NCBI GenBank assembly: GCA_022508735.1
Contig: JAFLUQ010000066.1
Coordinates: 1-7,564 of the forward strand
Length of the DNA stretch: 7,564 nucleotides
Direction of reading: 5' to 3'
From: Oscillospiraceae bacterium
GTDB taxonomy: Bacteria > Bacillota > Clostridia > UMGS1883
Both the position numbers and the translations under genes were made by a program. Under the pieces are notes generated by a model. It searched no databases. It was not told the origin of the DNA and saw only the letters and a program-made list of their open reading frames with translations. Of the stretch, positions 1 to 6,404 are shown piece after piece. The number at the start of each line of letters is the position of its first letter. The first letter of the stretch is position 1.

Positions 1-570
1 ATGCACTTCCTGCCCGACGTATACGTGCCCTGCGAGGTCTGCAAGGGCAAGCGCTATAACCGTGAGACCCTTGAGGTGAAGTTCAAGGACAAAAATATAT
101 ATGACGTTTTGGACATGACCGTTGAGGAGGCGCTGACCTTCTTCGAGAATATGCCCAAGATACGCCGCAAGATACAGACCCTCTACGACGTGGGTCTGGG
201 CTATATCAAGCTGGGACAGTCTTCAACCACGCTGTCGGGCGGTGAGGCTCAGCGCGTGAAGCTTGCCACAGAGCTCAGCCGCCGCAGCACCGGCCGCACT
301 ATCTATATACTGGACGAGCCCACCACCGGCCTTCACAGCGCCGATGTACACAAGCTCATTGAAGTGCTGCAGAGCCTTGTTGACTCCGGCAACACCGTTG
401 TGGTCATCGAGCACAACCTTGACGTTATAAAGACCGCCGACTATATCATCGACCTCGGCCCTGAGGGAGGCAATAATGGCGGAACCGTGGTGGCTGCCGG
501 AAGCCCCGAGGCTGTGGCGGAGTGTGAGCAGTCATACACAGGTCATTTCCTAAAGGATATATTGTTTTAA
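1..570 (+). CDS. uvrA: UvrA, excinuclease ABC subunit A (C-terminal 189 residues; 5' end outside window)
   Basis: UvrA is the ATP-dependent damage-sensing subunit of UvrABC nucleotide excision repair. It acts as a cytoplasmic dimer that scans DNA and loads UvrB. The visible part runs from the second half of the signature zinc module (MHFLPDVYVPCEVCKGKRYN, Cys11 and Cys14) into the second ATPase. It shows the ABC signature LSGGEAQRVKLA (about residues 78-89), Walker B IYILDEPTTGLH (101-112) and the H-loop VVVIEHN with His138. The family's usual ending is present (GHFLKDILF). The Met at position 1 is a conserved internal residue of UvrA, not the start; full-length UvrA is about 940 residues, so roughly four fifths lies upstream. 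No disruption is visible. A terminator follows within 5 nt, so uvrA is the last gene of its transcript. Function is established family knowledge; identification is very secure. Confidence 0.97.
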   Translation: MHFLPDVYVPCEVCKGKRYNRETLEVKFKDKNIYDVLDMTVEEALTFFENMPKIRRKIQTLYDVGLGYIKLGQSSTTLSGGEAQRVKLATELSRRSTGRTIYILDEPTTGLHSADVHKLIEVLQSLVDSGNTVVVIEHNLDVIKTADYIIDLGPEGGNNGGTVVAAGSPEAVAECEQSYTGHFLKDILF

Positions 571-574
571 TGAT

Positions 575-602
575 AAAAATCGCCCTTTTTAGGGTGATTT
601 TT
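575..602 (+). terminator. Rho-independent terminator of uvrA
   Basis: AAAATCGCCC pairs with GGGTGATTTT (one G-T pair) around a short T-rich loop, ending in a run of T. It starts 4 nt after the uvrA stop codon. The A-rich left arm would also give a U-tract on the opposite strand, so it could work in both directions. Confidence 0.85.
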
Positions 603-603
603 A

Positions 604-633
604 TATGTGTAAAGCATTTGTGCTTTACACATA
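604..633. repeat. Perfect 13-bp inverted repeat with 4-nt loop
   Basis: TATGTGTAAAGCA (604-616) and TGCTTTACACATA (621-633) are exact reverse complements around TTTG. A further CTTTACAC lies at 644-651, in direct orientation to the right arm. The hairpin follows the uvrA terminator directly but has no T-run on either strand, so it does not look like a second intrinsic terminator. Part of the flanking GATTT (596-600) could pair alternatively with AAATC (633-637), linking it structurally to the terminator. It could be a protein-binding palindrome, an RNA-stabilising hairpin or a dispersed repeat; its role is unknown. Confidence 0.8.
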
Positions 634-716
634 AATCGAGCTACTTTACACCCGCGCGGCACACTAAAAGCGATATTCGTTAAAAAGATCAAATCAAAAA
701 ACAATACAAAAAAAGC

Positions 717-745
717 TTGACTTAAAAAGGAAGTTATTTTATAAT
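717..745 (+). promoter_or_regulatory. Strong sigma-A promoter of the giant secreted protein operon
   Basis: TTGACT (717-722) and TATAAT (740-745) are separated by an ideal 17 bp. Positions about 688-714 are A-tract-rich and resemble an UP element. The start of transcription would fall near 752, leaving an untranslated leader of about 115 nt. Nothing else in the 633-867 gap looks like a gene, and the leader matches no riboswitch that I recognise. Confidence 0.85.
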
Positions 746-852
746 AGAAATGTATAAAAATATCCGTACAAGGCGGCGACAGGTCAGGGACGAAAGGGGG
801 AAACGAGGAAGAAGCCCGGTTTTGTCGGCATTTTGCGCGGAAATATAAAATG

Positions 853-860
853 AAAAGGAG
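853..860 (+). promoter_or_regulatory. Ribosome binding site that fixes the start at 868
   Basis: AAAAGGAG lies 7 nt before ATG 868. An in-frame ATG at 850 would add six residues (MKRRIE), but it has no Shine-Dalgarno sequence upstream and this ribosome site would sit inside its coding sequence. Starting at 868 also gives a clean signal peptide beginning MKTKK. Confidence 0.85.
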
Positions 861-867
861 AATAGAA

Positions 868-3800
868 ATGAAAACCAAAAAAATTCTGGCTCTGCTTGTA
901 GCCCTTGCTATGGTTATGGCTGTTGTGCCCGGCCTTGGCATGGCTGCAAGCGCAGAAGACGGCGACACAGTTGAAGTCGGCGGCCTTACATATGCGGTTG
1001 TCGGCGACAATCTTGTTCCCGACGGCGGTTTTGAAGATGCCGACGGCAACTTCAGCTGGGGCACATGGGAAAGCCCCAATGGTTCAAACGGTTATTTTAA
1101 AGACAATTGCAGCGACTGGTTCTATAAGGTAAACAGAGATACCAATGAGGCCCAGTTGTATCCCGCAGACGGAATGGTAGCAGATGATTATGCCCTTGGT
1201 TCCCGCTGGAATGACGGCACATTGGGCCTTTGCTCTCTTGCTAACTACATTCCTGTAACACCCGGTACTTATTATGTTGCTTTTGATTACAAGCACAAGA
1301 CCGGCAGTGGCACAGACTTTATCCAGACTTCCTTCAAAAACAACAGAGACGATTACAACAGCCCCTCTGATGTATTTAAGCCTGCAGCTGCCACCACAGA
1401 ATGGCAGACAGCTGAGACCATTATGGAAGTAACGGAAGACGGCTATGTATACTTCCACTTCCGTTGGCTCGGTGTTGACGGCAACCCCGGTAACGGCCCC
1501 TACTGGTACTTCGACAACTTCGTTGTTGAGGAAGTAGAGCTTGTTCCTGTTTCTACAGAGAGCACAGTTAAGGCCGCTCTTGACGCTCTTGAGGTTCCCG
1601 CTATGGCTAAGGCTGAGATCGAGCTTCCCGGCGAGGCTGTTGACGCGTTCGAGACAGAGCTCACAGTAACCTGGGAGTCCGGCAATCCCGACGTAATTGC
1701 TGAGGATGGCACAGTTACTCCTACTGATAAGGTTGAGACTGTTGCCCTTACTCCTTCCGCTGAGTTCAAGGGTAAGACAGTTACCGGCGCAGCCAAGAAT
1801 GTAACAGTATTCCCCGCTCCTCTTGCAGGCGGCACATACAACGGCGCTGAGGTTGGCAAGACAAACCTTATCGCCGGTTTTGAAAACGGCTGGTCTGACG
1901 GTACAGGCGCGGCTCTTGCCGAGAGCGCTGGTCTGACAGTTGAAAAAGAGGGCGACGTTACCTATGTGAAGACTAACGGAAGCGGCGGCATTGGCTCCGC
2001 TAATTCTCTTCACGGTGAGTTTGACGTTCTTAAGCCCGGCGTAACATATCTCATGGCTGTTACTGCCAAGGACTTCACACCCAGCTGGGTCGGCACAGAC
2101 TTCGGCGACGGCGAGAAGGTTCAGCAGAACAACAACAGCATCTTTGAGAATGTTGCTGTTAACGAGTGGAGAAGAGTGACAGCTACATTTACAGCTGCCT
2201 CCACTACACTTAAGATCGCTTCCCGCTGGAACAATTCCAGCTTTGAGAGCTTCGAGCTCTATGAGCTCACCGCTCCCGACAGCGAGGATATCGTTGCTGC
2301 TCTTAACGCAATCGAGATCGATGCAATGTCCAAGGGTGCTGCTATTGAGCTTACTGAAACAGTTACAGTTGAGGAAGAAGACCTTGCTGTTACCTGGTAC
2401 ACAAGTGACGCTGCCGTAGTTGCGGCTGACGGCACTGTTACTCAGGCTGACGAGGTTAAGACAGCTGCTCTTACTCCTGCTGTAAACGTTGACGGCGTTA
2501 ACGTAACCGGCGCTGCTAAGACTGTTGTAGTATTCCCCACTACCATAGCCGGTACAGAGGTTGCTACAGCCGACGCCGTATACACAGTTGGCGAGGAGCC
2601 CATTTTTGAGACCTCTGAGCTTAAGGATGGTACAGGCGCAGCCTTCGACGAGTCCACAGGTTGGGATAAGGTTGAAGTAGGCGACGTTACCTATTATTCC
2701 GCAAATGGCAACAACACTACCTCCAGCGACAAGGGTACCAACATGGCCTTCGCTGTTGAGGCTAATACAAATTACGCTGTAGCTCTTACTTATAAGGGCA
2801 ACGGCGGTAGAGTTCAGAACGGAACCGGTTGGCAGAATGATGCTCAGACTCTGGTTAAGTTCGACACTAAGAATGACTGGGGCAGAGATGTCAAGGTATT
2901 CAACAGTGGAGATTTTGAAGAGCTTCACCTTATGTTTGGTTGGCTTGGTTCTAACTGCAGCATCGAGAGCATCGAGATCTACGCTCTTGATCAGGAGGAC
3001 GAGGATCTTGTAAAGGTTGAGCTTGAGAGCGTTGATCTGGCTACAGGTGAGGACGTTAACACTGTTCTTCCCACCCAGGCTGACGGCACATTCTCTCTTG
3101 GCTCTGTAAGACCTGTAAGCCTTGAGTGGAACATTGACGGTCTTGAGTTCATAAACATCGAAGAGAGCGAGCCTGTTAAGGTTACCGTTCCCGGTGTTGC
3201 AACCTACGAGGATAAGACTCTCGATGTTACTATCGACGTAAATGTATACTATGTATATAATGTAGAGGGCGAGATCGTGAACGTTAACGGTCAGTCTGCT
3301 GCATCAGCTAACGCTGTTAAGTTCCCCGCCTCCACAAACAGCATCACAGCTGAGTTTGATGTAACTCTTGACGAAGTGGGCGACCTCTTCATCCTTATCA
3401 ATGACTCTGCTAAGAACAGCGGCAACCTGTTTGGCGCAAGCACTCAGATCGGCCTTGGCTTCAACAGCACAACCGGCGGTATCGCTCCCATCGACGGTAA
3501 CGGCACCGGCGGCAGAAAGGGCGCTTCTGATGTTGTTCAGTACGTACCCGAGGAGCTTGGCGAGACCTACCACTTTGTTGTTAATACCAACATTATTACT
3601 AAGACCTACAGCCTTGTAGTAACCAACGAGGCCGGCGAGGAGATCGTTAATGTTTCTGACTTCGGTTACCGTGGAAACAGCGACAGACTTGACTCCGTGC
3701 TTGTATTCACAAACAACGGTAAGGGTAAGATCACAGTTTCCAACCTCAGCATCACATATGCTGTTCCCGATGTAGTTACAGTTAACTACGTTACCGTAGC

Positions 3801-5187
3801 CGGCGGTGAGCCCATTGCCTCCGTTAAGAAGCTTGCTTCTGTAGGCGATGAGATCACTATCGAGGCTCTCGGCAGCTTCTATGCTGACGGTAAGATCTAC
3901 AACATCCCTGAGACTACTGTAACAGTTGAAGAGGCTGTTATCGAGATCGTGGCTGATGTTGCTCATGACTATGCTGCTACAAAGGTTGCATACTACGACG
4001 GCGGCGCTTCTACAGACCTCTACGGTTATGTGGCAGTTGCCGGTGCACAGAAGATCCCCGCTGTTGACGAAAACGGTCTTCCCATGGTTACAGGTTCTGT
4101 AAATAACTATGGCAGCGAGAGACGTATGTCTATGACTATTGCAGTTCCCACACTTAAGGATGGCGAGTCTGCCGTACTTAACATTGCTGCAGGTGCTGTA
4201 AGAGACAATAACGGCAGCACAACCGGCGGCGCAGTTCGTATCAGAGCTGATTACAACGGCACATACGGATATTCCACCGCTTGGACAGATACCGAAGGCG
4301 GCGACGGCGGCACAAAGCTTCCTGCTGAGCTCATCTACGGCACAGCTGACATCACAAACATCGTGAAGGCTGCTAATGCCGCAGGCGAAGAGACCATCAC
4401 TCTTCTGCTTCAGGTATATCAGGGCGGCGTTGGCCTTATTAACGAGGCTCAGTCCGCATTCGGCGGCGTAGCTCAGGGTTATGCTTCCTACATCAGCGTT
4501 GTTGAAACAGCTGCAGCTGAGCTTCCCGCTATAGACGTTCAGCTTGGCTTTGCTAACGATGCGTTCACCATCGACTTCCTGTTCGGTGAGGCTCTTGAGG
4601 GCGATTACAGCATCAAGATCGAAACCAAGGACGGCCAGGTATACGGCGCTGCCGTAGACGGCGAGGGCGTAAGCTTTGCTACAGCTTATACAAACGCTGA
4701 GTTCAAGGCTACTCTTATTGGCAACGTTGACGGTGCTGCTGTTAAGAGCGCTCAGACTGAGGCCGTAGCTATCTACAGCCTGGTAGTTGACGCTATCGTT
4801 AACTTTGCTGATGAGGCTATAACCGAAGATCAGCTTGCTGCTGCTGTTAAGGTTCTTAACGCAGGCGGTATCTACATCATCAATGATAACGGCACAAAGT
4901 CTCTTACTAAGGAAGCTCAGAAGATCATGAAGCTCGAGGGCGAGACTATCACTCTTAACGCTGAAGTAGCCGCTCTTGGCCTTAAGTTTGTTGAGGGCGT
5001 AAAGGCTCAGGTTGGCGAGAATGACGTAGATGTAGTTGTTACAGATACAACAATCACTATCGCAGGCCTTGAGGCTATGGAAGAAGCTGTTATCTACCTT
5101 GAAGACGTTGAGTTCGTGCTTGAGGCTGCTGAGTCCGCAGCTGACGAGGCTGTTTCCGGCGAGCTTGACTTCGTTGAGGAAGTATAA
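868..5187 (+). CDS. Giant secreted multidomain protein: CBM-like jelly rolls alternating with aBig domains, no catalytic domain seen
   Basis: The predicted product has 1439 residues. Residues 1-29 are a Sec signal peptide: basic MKTKK, hydrophobic core, then ASA before Glu30; there is no lipobox. Rough domain order: carbohydrate-binding-like jelly roll (46-224, from NLVPDGGFE to YWYFDNFVVEEVE); aBig domain (231-321, with VTWESGNPDVIAEDGTVTP); second jelly roll (323-468); second aBig (472-562, with DGTVT and VTGAAK); third jelly roll (563-708); Ig-like stretch (709-795); a concanavalin/laminin-G-like sandwich (about 796-965, with IGLGFNSTTGG and ETYHFVVN); a small Ig-like stretch (966-1033); another beta-rich possible CBM (1034-1215); and an unassigned C-terminal region (1220-1439). 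I see no LPXTG, SLH, dockerin or transmembrane anchor and no glycosidase signature. Only three Cys occur (81, 122, 697). Codon use after about position 1550 is strongly biased (CTT, GTT/GTA, GCT, ACA, GAG, AAG), which together with the promoter suggests high expression. Likely role, by inference: extracellular glycan binding or adhesion. Domain boundaries are approximate and assigned by eye. Confidence 0.85.
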   Translation: MKTKKILALLVALAMVMAVVPGLGMAASAEDGDTVEVGGLTYAVVGDNLVPDGGFEDADGNFSWGTWESPNGSNGYFKDNCSDWFYKVNRDTNEAQLYPADGMVADDYALGSRWNDGTLGLCSLANYIPVTPGTYYVAFDYKHKTGSGTDFIQTSFKNNRDDYNSPSDVFKPAAATTEWQTAETIMEVTEDGYVYFHFRWLGVDGNPGNGPYWYFDNFVVEEVELVPVSTESTVKAALDALEVPAMAKAEIELPGEAVDAFETELTVTWESGNPDVIAEDGTVTPTDKVETVALTPSAEFKGKTVTGAAKNVTVFPAPLAGGTYNGAEVGKTNLIAGFENGWSDGTGAALAESAGLTVEKEGDVTYVKTNGSGGIGSANSLHGEFDVLKPGVTYLMAVTAKDFTPSWVGTDFGDGEKVQQNNNSIFENVAVNEWRRVTATFTAASTTLKIASRWNNSSFESFELYELTAPDSEDIVAALNAIEIDAMSKGAAIELTETVTVEEEDLAVTWYTSDAAVVAADGTVTQADEVKTAALTPAVNVDGVNVTGAAKTVVVFPTTIAGTEVATADAVYTVGEEPIFETSELKDGTGAAFDESTGWDKVEVGDVTYYSANGNNTTSSDKGTNMAFAVEANTNYAVALTYKGNGGRVQNGTGWQNDAQTLVKFDTKNDWGRDVKVFNSGDFEELHLMFGWLGSNCSIESIEIYALDQEDEDLVKVELESVDLATGEDVNTVLPTQADGTFSLGSVRPVSLEWNIDGLEFINIEESEPVKVTVPGVATYEDKTLDVTIDVNVYYVYNVEGEIVNVNGQSAASANAVKFPASTNSITAEFDVTLDEVGDLFILINDSAKNSGNLFGASTQIGLGFNSTTGGIAPIDGNGTGGRKGASDVVQYVPEELGETYHFVVNTNIITKTYSLVVTNEAGEEIVNVSDFGYRGNSDRLDSVLVFTNNGKGKITVSNLSITYAVPDVVTVNYVTVAGGEPIASVKKLASVGDEITIEALGSFYADGKIYNIPETTVTVEEAVIEIVADVAHDYAATKVAYYDGGASTDLYGYVAVAGAQKIPAVDENGLPMVTGSVNNYGSERRMSMTIAVPTLKDGESAVLNIAAGAVRDNNGSTTGGAVRIRADYNGTYGYSTAWTDTEGGDGGTKLPAELIYGTADITNIVKAANAAGEETITLLLQVYQGGVGLINEAQSAFGGVAQGYASYISVVETAAAELPAIDVQLGFANDAFTIDFLFGEALEGDYSIKIETKDGQVYGAAVDGEGVSFATAYTNAEFKATLIGNVDGAAVKSAQTEAVAIYSLVVDAIVNFADEAITEDQLAAAVKVLNAGGIYIINDNGTKSLTKEAQKIMKLEGETITLNAEVAALGLKFVEGVKAQVGENDVDVVVTDTTITIAGLEAMEEAVIYLEDVEFVLEAAESAADEAVSGELDFVEEV
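1558..2991 (+). repeat. Two diverged copies of an aBig plus jelly-roll module inside the secreted protein
   Basis: Unit 1 is residues 231-471 (1558-2280) and unit 2 is residues 472-708 (2281-2991). Their aBig halves align over their length: VKAALDALEVPAMAK matches IVAALNAIEIDAMSK, and both share VTW, a DGTVT turn, ALTP and VTGAAK followed by VFP. The matching Trp residues are 269 and 510, an offset of 241 residues. The jelly-roll halves share DGTGAA, ES and GDVTY segments. The copies are clearly homologous but diverged, indicating an old internal duplication. Confidence 0.75.
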
Positions 5188-5210
5188 TTACCCTAAGGAG
5201 GTCTATTGAC

Positions 5211-5381
5211 ATGAAGAAATTATTTGAAAATCCTGAGATCAGCGTTGCTGAACTTGCTCAGGAGGACGTTATGGCTGTGTCTGCTGATCTTGCGGATAGA
5301 CGCAGTCTGAAGGTCGTTGACAACACCGGCTGGGACGGCGACAAGCTCGGCAGCATCTGGCAGGGCAGCGACTGGATCTAA
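5211..5381 (+). CDS. 56-residue peptide co-transcribed with the giant secreted protein; Trp/Gly/Asp-rich C-terminus, function unknown
   Basis: ATG 5211 has a near-perfect ribosome site (AAGGAGG, 5195-5201) at 9-nt spacing and starts 23 nt after the upstream stop. A strong terminator follows 34 nt after its own stop, so it is very likely the second gene of a two-gene operon. The N-terminal half begins MKKLFENPEISVAELAQEDV and is leader-like, with no hydrophobic core, so there is no Sec signal peptide or membrane segment. The C-terminus WDGDKLGSIWQGSDWI has Trp41, Trp50 and Trp55 and two GSxW motifs; there is no Cys. From memory, short Clostridia proteins beginning MKK-x-(F/Y)E-x-PE and containing an EDV motif are common and uncharacterised. 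It could be a modified-peptide (RiPP) precursor, a signalling peptide or an intracellular partner of the secreted protein. No maturation enzyme, protease or exporter lies in this window. I do not recognise a named family. Confidence 0.8.
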   Translation: MKKLFENPEISVAELAQEDVMAVSADLADRRSLKVVDNTGWDGDKLGSIWQGSDWI

Positions 5382-5415
5382 GCCCCGGTCATTACTTAAT
5401 TGTCATTCGACTGAT

Positions 5416-5452
5416 AAAAAAGAGAGAGGCTCGCTTTGCGGGCCTCTTTTTT
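5416..5452 (+). terminator. Strong Rho-independent terminator of the secreted-protein/peptide operon
   Basis: The stem GAGGCTCGC / GCGGGCCTC closes a TTT loop (one T-G pair) and is extended by an A/G-rich left arm pairing with the right-hand T-run. It ends in TTTTTT (5447-5452). It closes both upstream genes and separates them from the AraC promoter. Confidence 0.92.
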
Positions 5453-5482
5453 ATATTAATTATGTTTTAATTGTTAATTTTT

Positions 5483-5532
5483 TGTCAACTTGAATTTTTT
5501 CTGTTGACATTGTATACGAATTATGGTACAAT
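5483..5532. promoter_or_regulatory. Inverted repeats overlapping the AraC-regulator promoter (candidate operator)
   Basis: TGTCAAC (5483-5489) is the exact inverse of GTTGACA (5503-5509), which contains the -35 box; the gap is 13 nt. ATTGTA (5509-5514) is the exact inverse of TACAAT (5527-5532), the -10 box, with a 12-nt gap. Such sites could allow autoregulation, but short inverted repeats in AT-rich promoter DNA also occur by chance. Confidence 0.35.
5504..5532 (+). promoter_or_regulatory. Strong promoter of the AraC-family regulator, with extended -10
   Basis: TTGACA (5504-5509) matches the consensus exactly. It is followed by a 17-bp spacer and TACAAT (5527-5532), with TGG immediately before the -10 giving an extended -10. 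Transcription should start near 5539, which argues against the in-frame GTG at 5547 as the translation start. Confidence 0.88.
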
Positions 5533-5588
5533 TATTTTAGCAAAATGTGAGAGCTTGTATTATACTCTATGGGAAAGGTGGGCTGATC

Positions 5589-6371
5589 ATGTACGATGGA
5601 TTGAACTGCATAGGTGCGGGCTATAACAAGGCGGAGTATGATGGAATAAATTTTCGTTGGGTAGACGACAAACGTTATCTTCTGCTTTATTTTTCTTCTC
5701 CGGTCAGAGTGGGTAAAAATATAACAGAGCCGAATGCCGTGCTTCTCTATGCTCCGGGCGAAATGCGCGATTACGGCAGCTGCGGCAACTTTGTTAACAG
5801 CTACTGCACCTTTGAAGTGGATAAAGCGCTGATAAATAAGTTCATGCTCAAAACAAACACTCTGTTCTATCCGGAAAATTGGAGCGCGATAAATAAACTC
5901 CTTCGTAAGGTGACTGACGAAAATAATAATACTAGGCCGGTGCGAGATTACATGATAACCGGTCTGCTTCTCCAGTTGCTCTCTGAGCTGAGCCGCGGCC
6001 AAACTGTGCATGTTGGGGCAAGGGCCGATAAAGAGCAGCAGCGCCGCCGGCGTTTTGAAGAGATACGCGAGGAGTATTTGTCTGACCTTGCAAATCCGCC
6101 GGATATAAACGATATTATAGCGAGCGAGTTTTTCTCTACCTCTCAGTTCTACAGGCTTTATAAGAAGTTCTTCGGAGTTTCTCCCAATGAGGATCTGCTT
6201 CGGGCAAGAATGGAATACGCCAAGGACCTGATGATAAAGACAGAGCTGAGCACGAGCGAGATCGCGACTATGGCCGGCTTTAAGAATTCACTGAATTTGT
6301 ATCGCTGCTTCGGTAAACGGTCAGAATACACTGTAAAACAGTGGAAGAACAGGGCAAAAAAAGAAGAATAA
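5589..6371 (+). CDS. AraC-family transcriptional regulator
   Basis: This is a predicted cytoplasmic DNA-binding regulator of 260 residues, normal length for the family. ATG 5589 is chosen because an AAAGGTGGG ribosome site lies just upstream (about 5574-5582); the in-frame GTG 5547 has no such site and falls only about 8 nt from the predicted transcription start. Residues 1-140 form a short cupin-like sensor: RYLLLYFSSPVRV, then NAVLLYAPGEMRDYG, then NSYCTFEV, the usual pattern of AraC ligand-binding halves. Residues about 140-160 are a charged linker. The first helix-turn-helix is about 173-212 (DINDIIASEFFSTSQFYRLY, then FFGVSP) and the second about 220-252 (STSEIATMAGFKNSLNLY). The usual F-x-K-x-x-G-x-T-P ending is degenerate here (FGKRSEYTVKQWK, no Gly/Pro). 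It is transcribed alone between two terminators. Many relatives activate sugar-use or surface genes; its ligand and targets are unknown. Confidence 0.93.
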   Translation: MYDGLNCIGAGYNKAEYDGINFRWVDDKRYLLLYFSSPVRVGKNITEPNAVLLYAPGEMRDYGSCGNFVNSYCTFEVDKALINKFMLKTNTLFYPENWSAINKLLRKVTDENNNTRPVRDYMITGLLLQLLSELSRGQTVHVGARADKEQQRRRRFEEIREEYLSDLANPPDINDIIASEFFSTSQFYRLYKKFFGVSPNEDLLRARMEYAKDLMIKTELSTSEIATMAGFKNSLNLYRCFGKRSEYTVKQWKNRAKKEE

Positions 6372-6397
6372 AAACAGGACCGCAAGGTCCTGTTTTT
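6370..6397. terminator. Bidirectional terminator between convergent genes
   Basis: AAAAACAGGACC and GGTCCTGTTTTT form a perfect 12-bp stem with a GCAA (GNRA) tetraloop. The T-run terminates the AraC gene on the plus strand, overlapping its stop codon; the A-run becomes a U-tract for the minus-strand gene ending at 6405. Confidence 0.93.
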
Positions 6398-6404
6398 ACT
6401 TCGT

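Noticed and set aside
850..867. Upstream ATG as the start of the giant protein
   Set aside because: The ribosome binding site would lie inside the coding sequence, nothing resembling one precedes ATG 850, and the signal peptide is complete from 868.
752..867. Riboswitch in the leader of the secreted-protein operon
   Set aside because: I found no motif of a known riboswitch class and only a weak possible hairpin (CCG/CGG near 815-828).
567..1079. 170-codon minus-strand open frame across the intergenic region and the start of the secreted protein
   Set aside because: It runs antisense through the promoter, leader and signal peptide of a well-supported gene, has no ribosome site that I can see and has a low-complexity composition (Ser/Pro then Phe-rich).
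1084..2928. 614-codon minus-strand open frame opposite the giant gene
   Set aside because: Long antisense frames arise here because the plus-strand gene has very biased codons that avoid stops on the other strand. Its Cys/Ser/Leu-rich product looks like no protein family.
3304..3966. 220-codon minus-strand open frame
   Set aside because: Same cause: antisense shadow of the biased coding sequence, with no start signal or recognisable domain.
5211..5381. Lanthipeptide or sactipeptide precursor
   Set aside because: The peptide has no Cys, which these classes need for thioether links; a Trp-based modification remains only a possibility.
5547..5588. GTG 5547 as the start of the AraC-family protein
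   Set aside because: It is about 8 nt from the predicted transcription start with no ribosome site, while ATG 5589 has one at good spacing.
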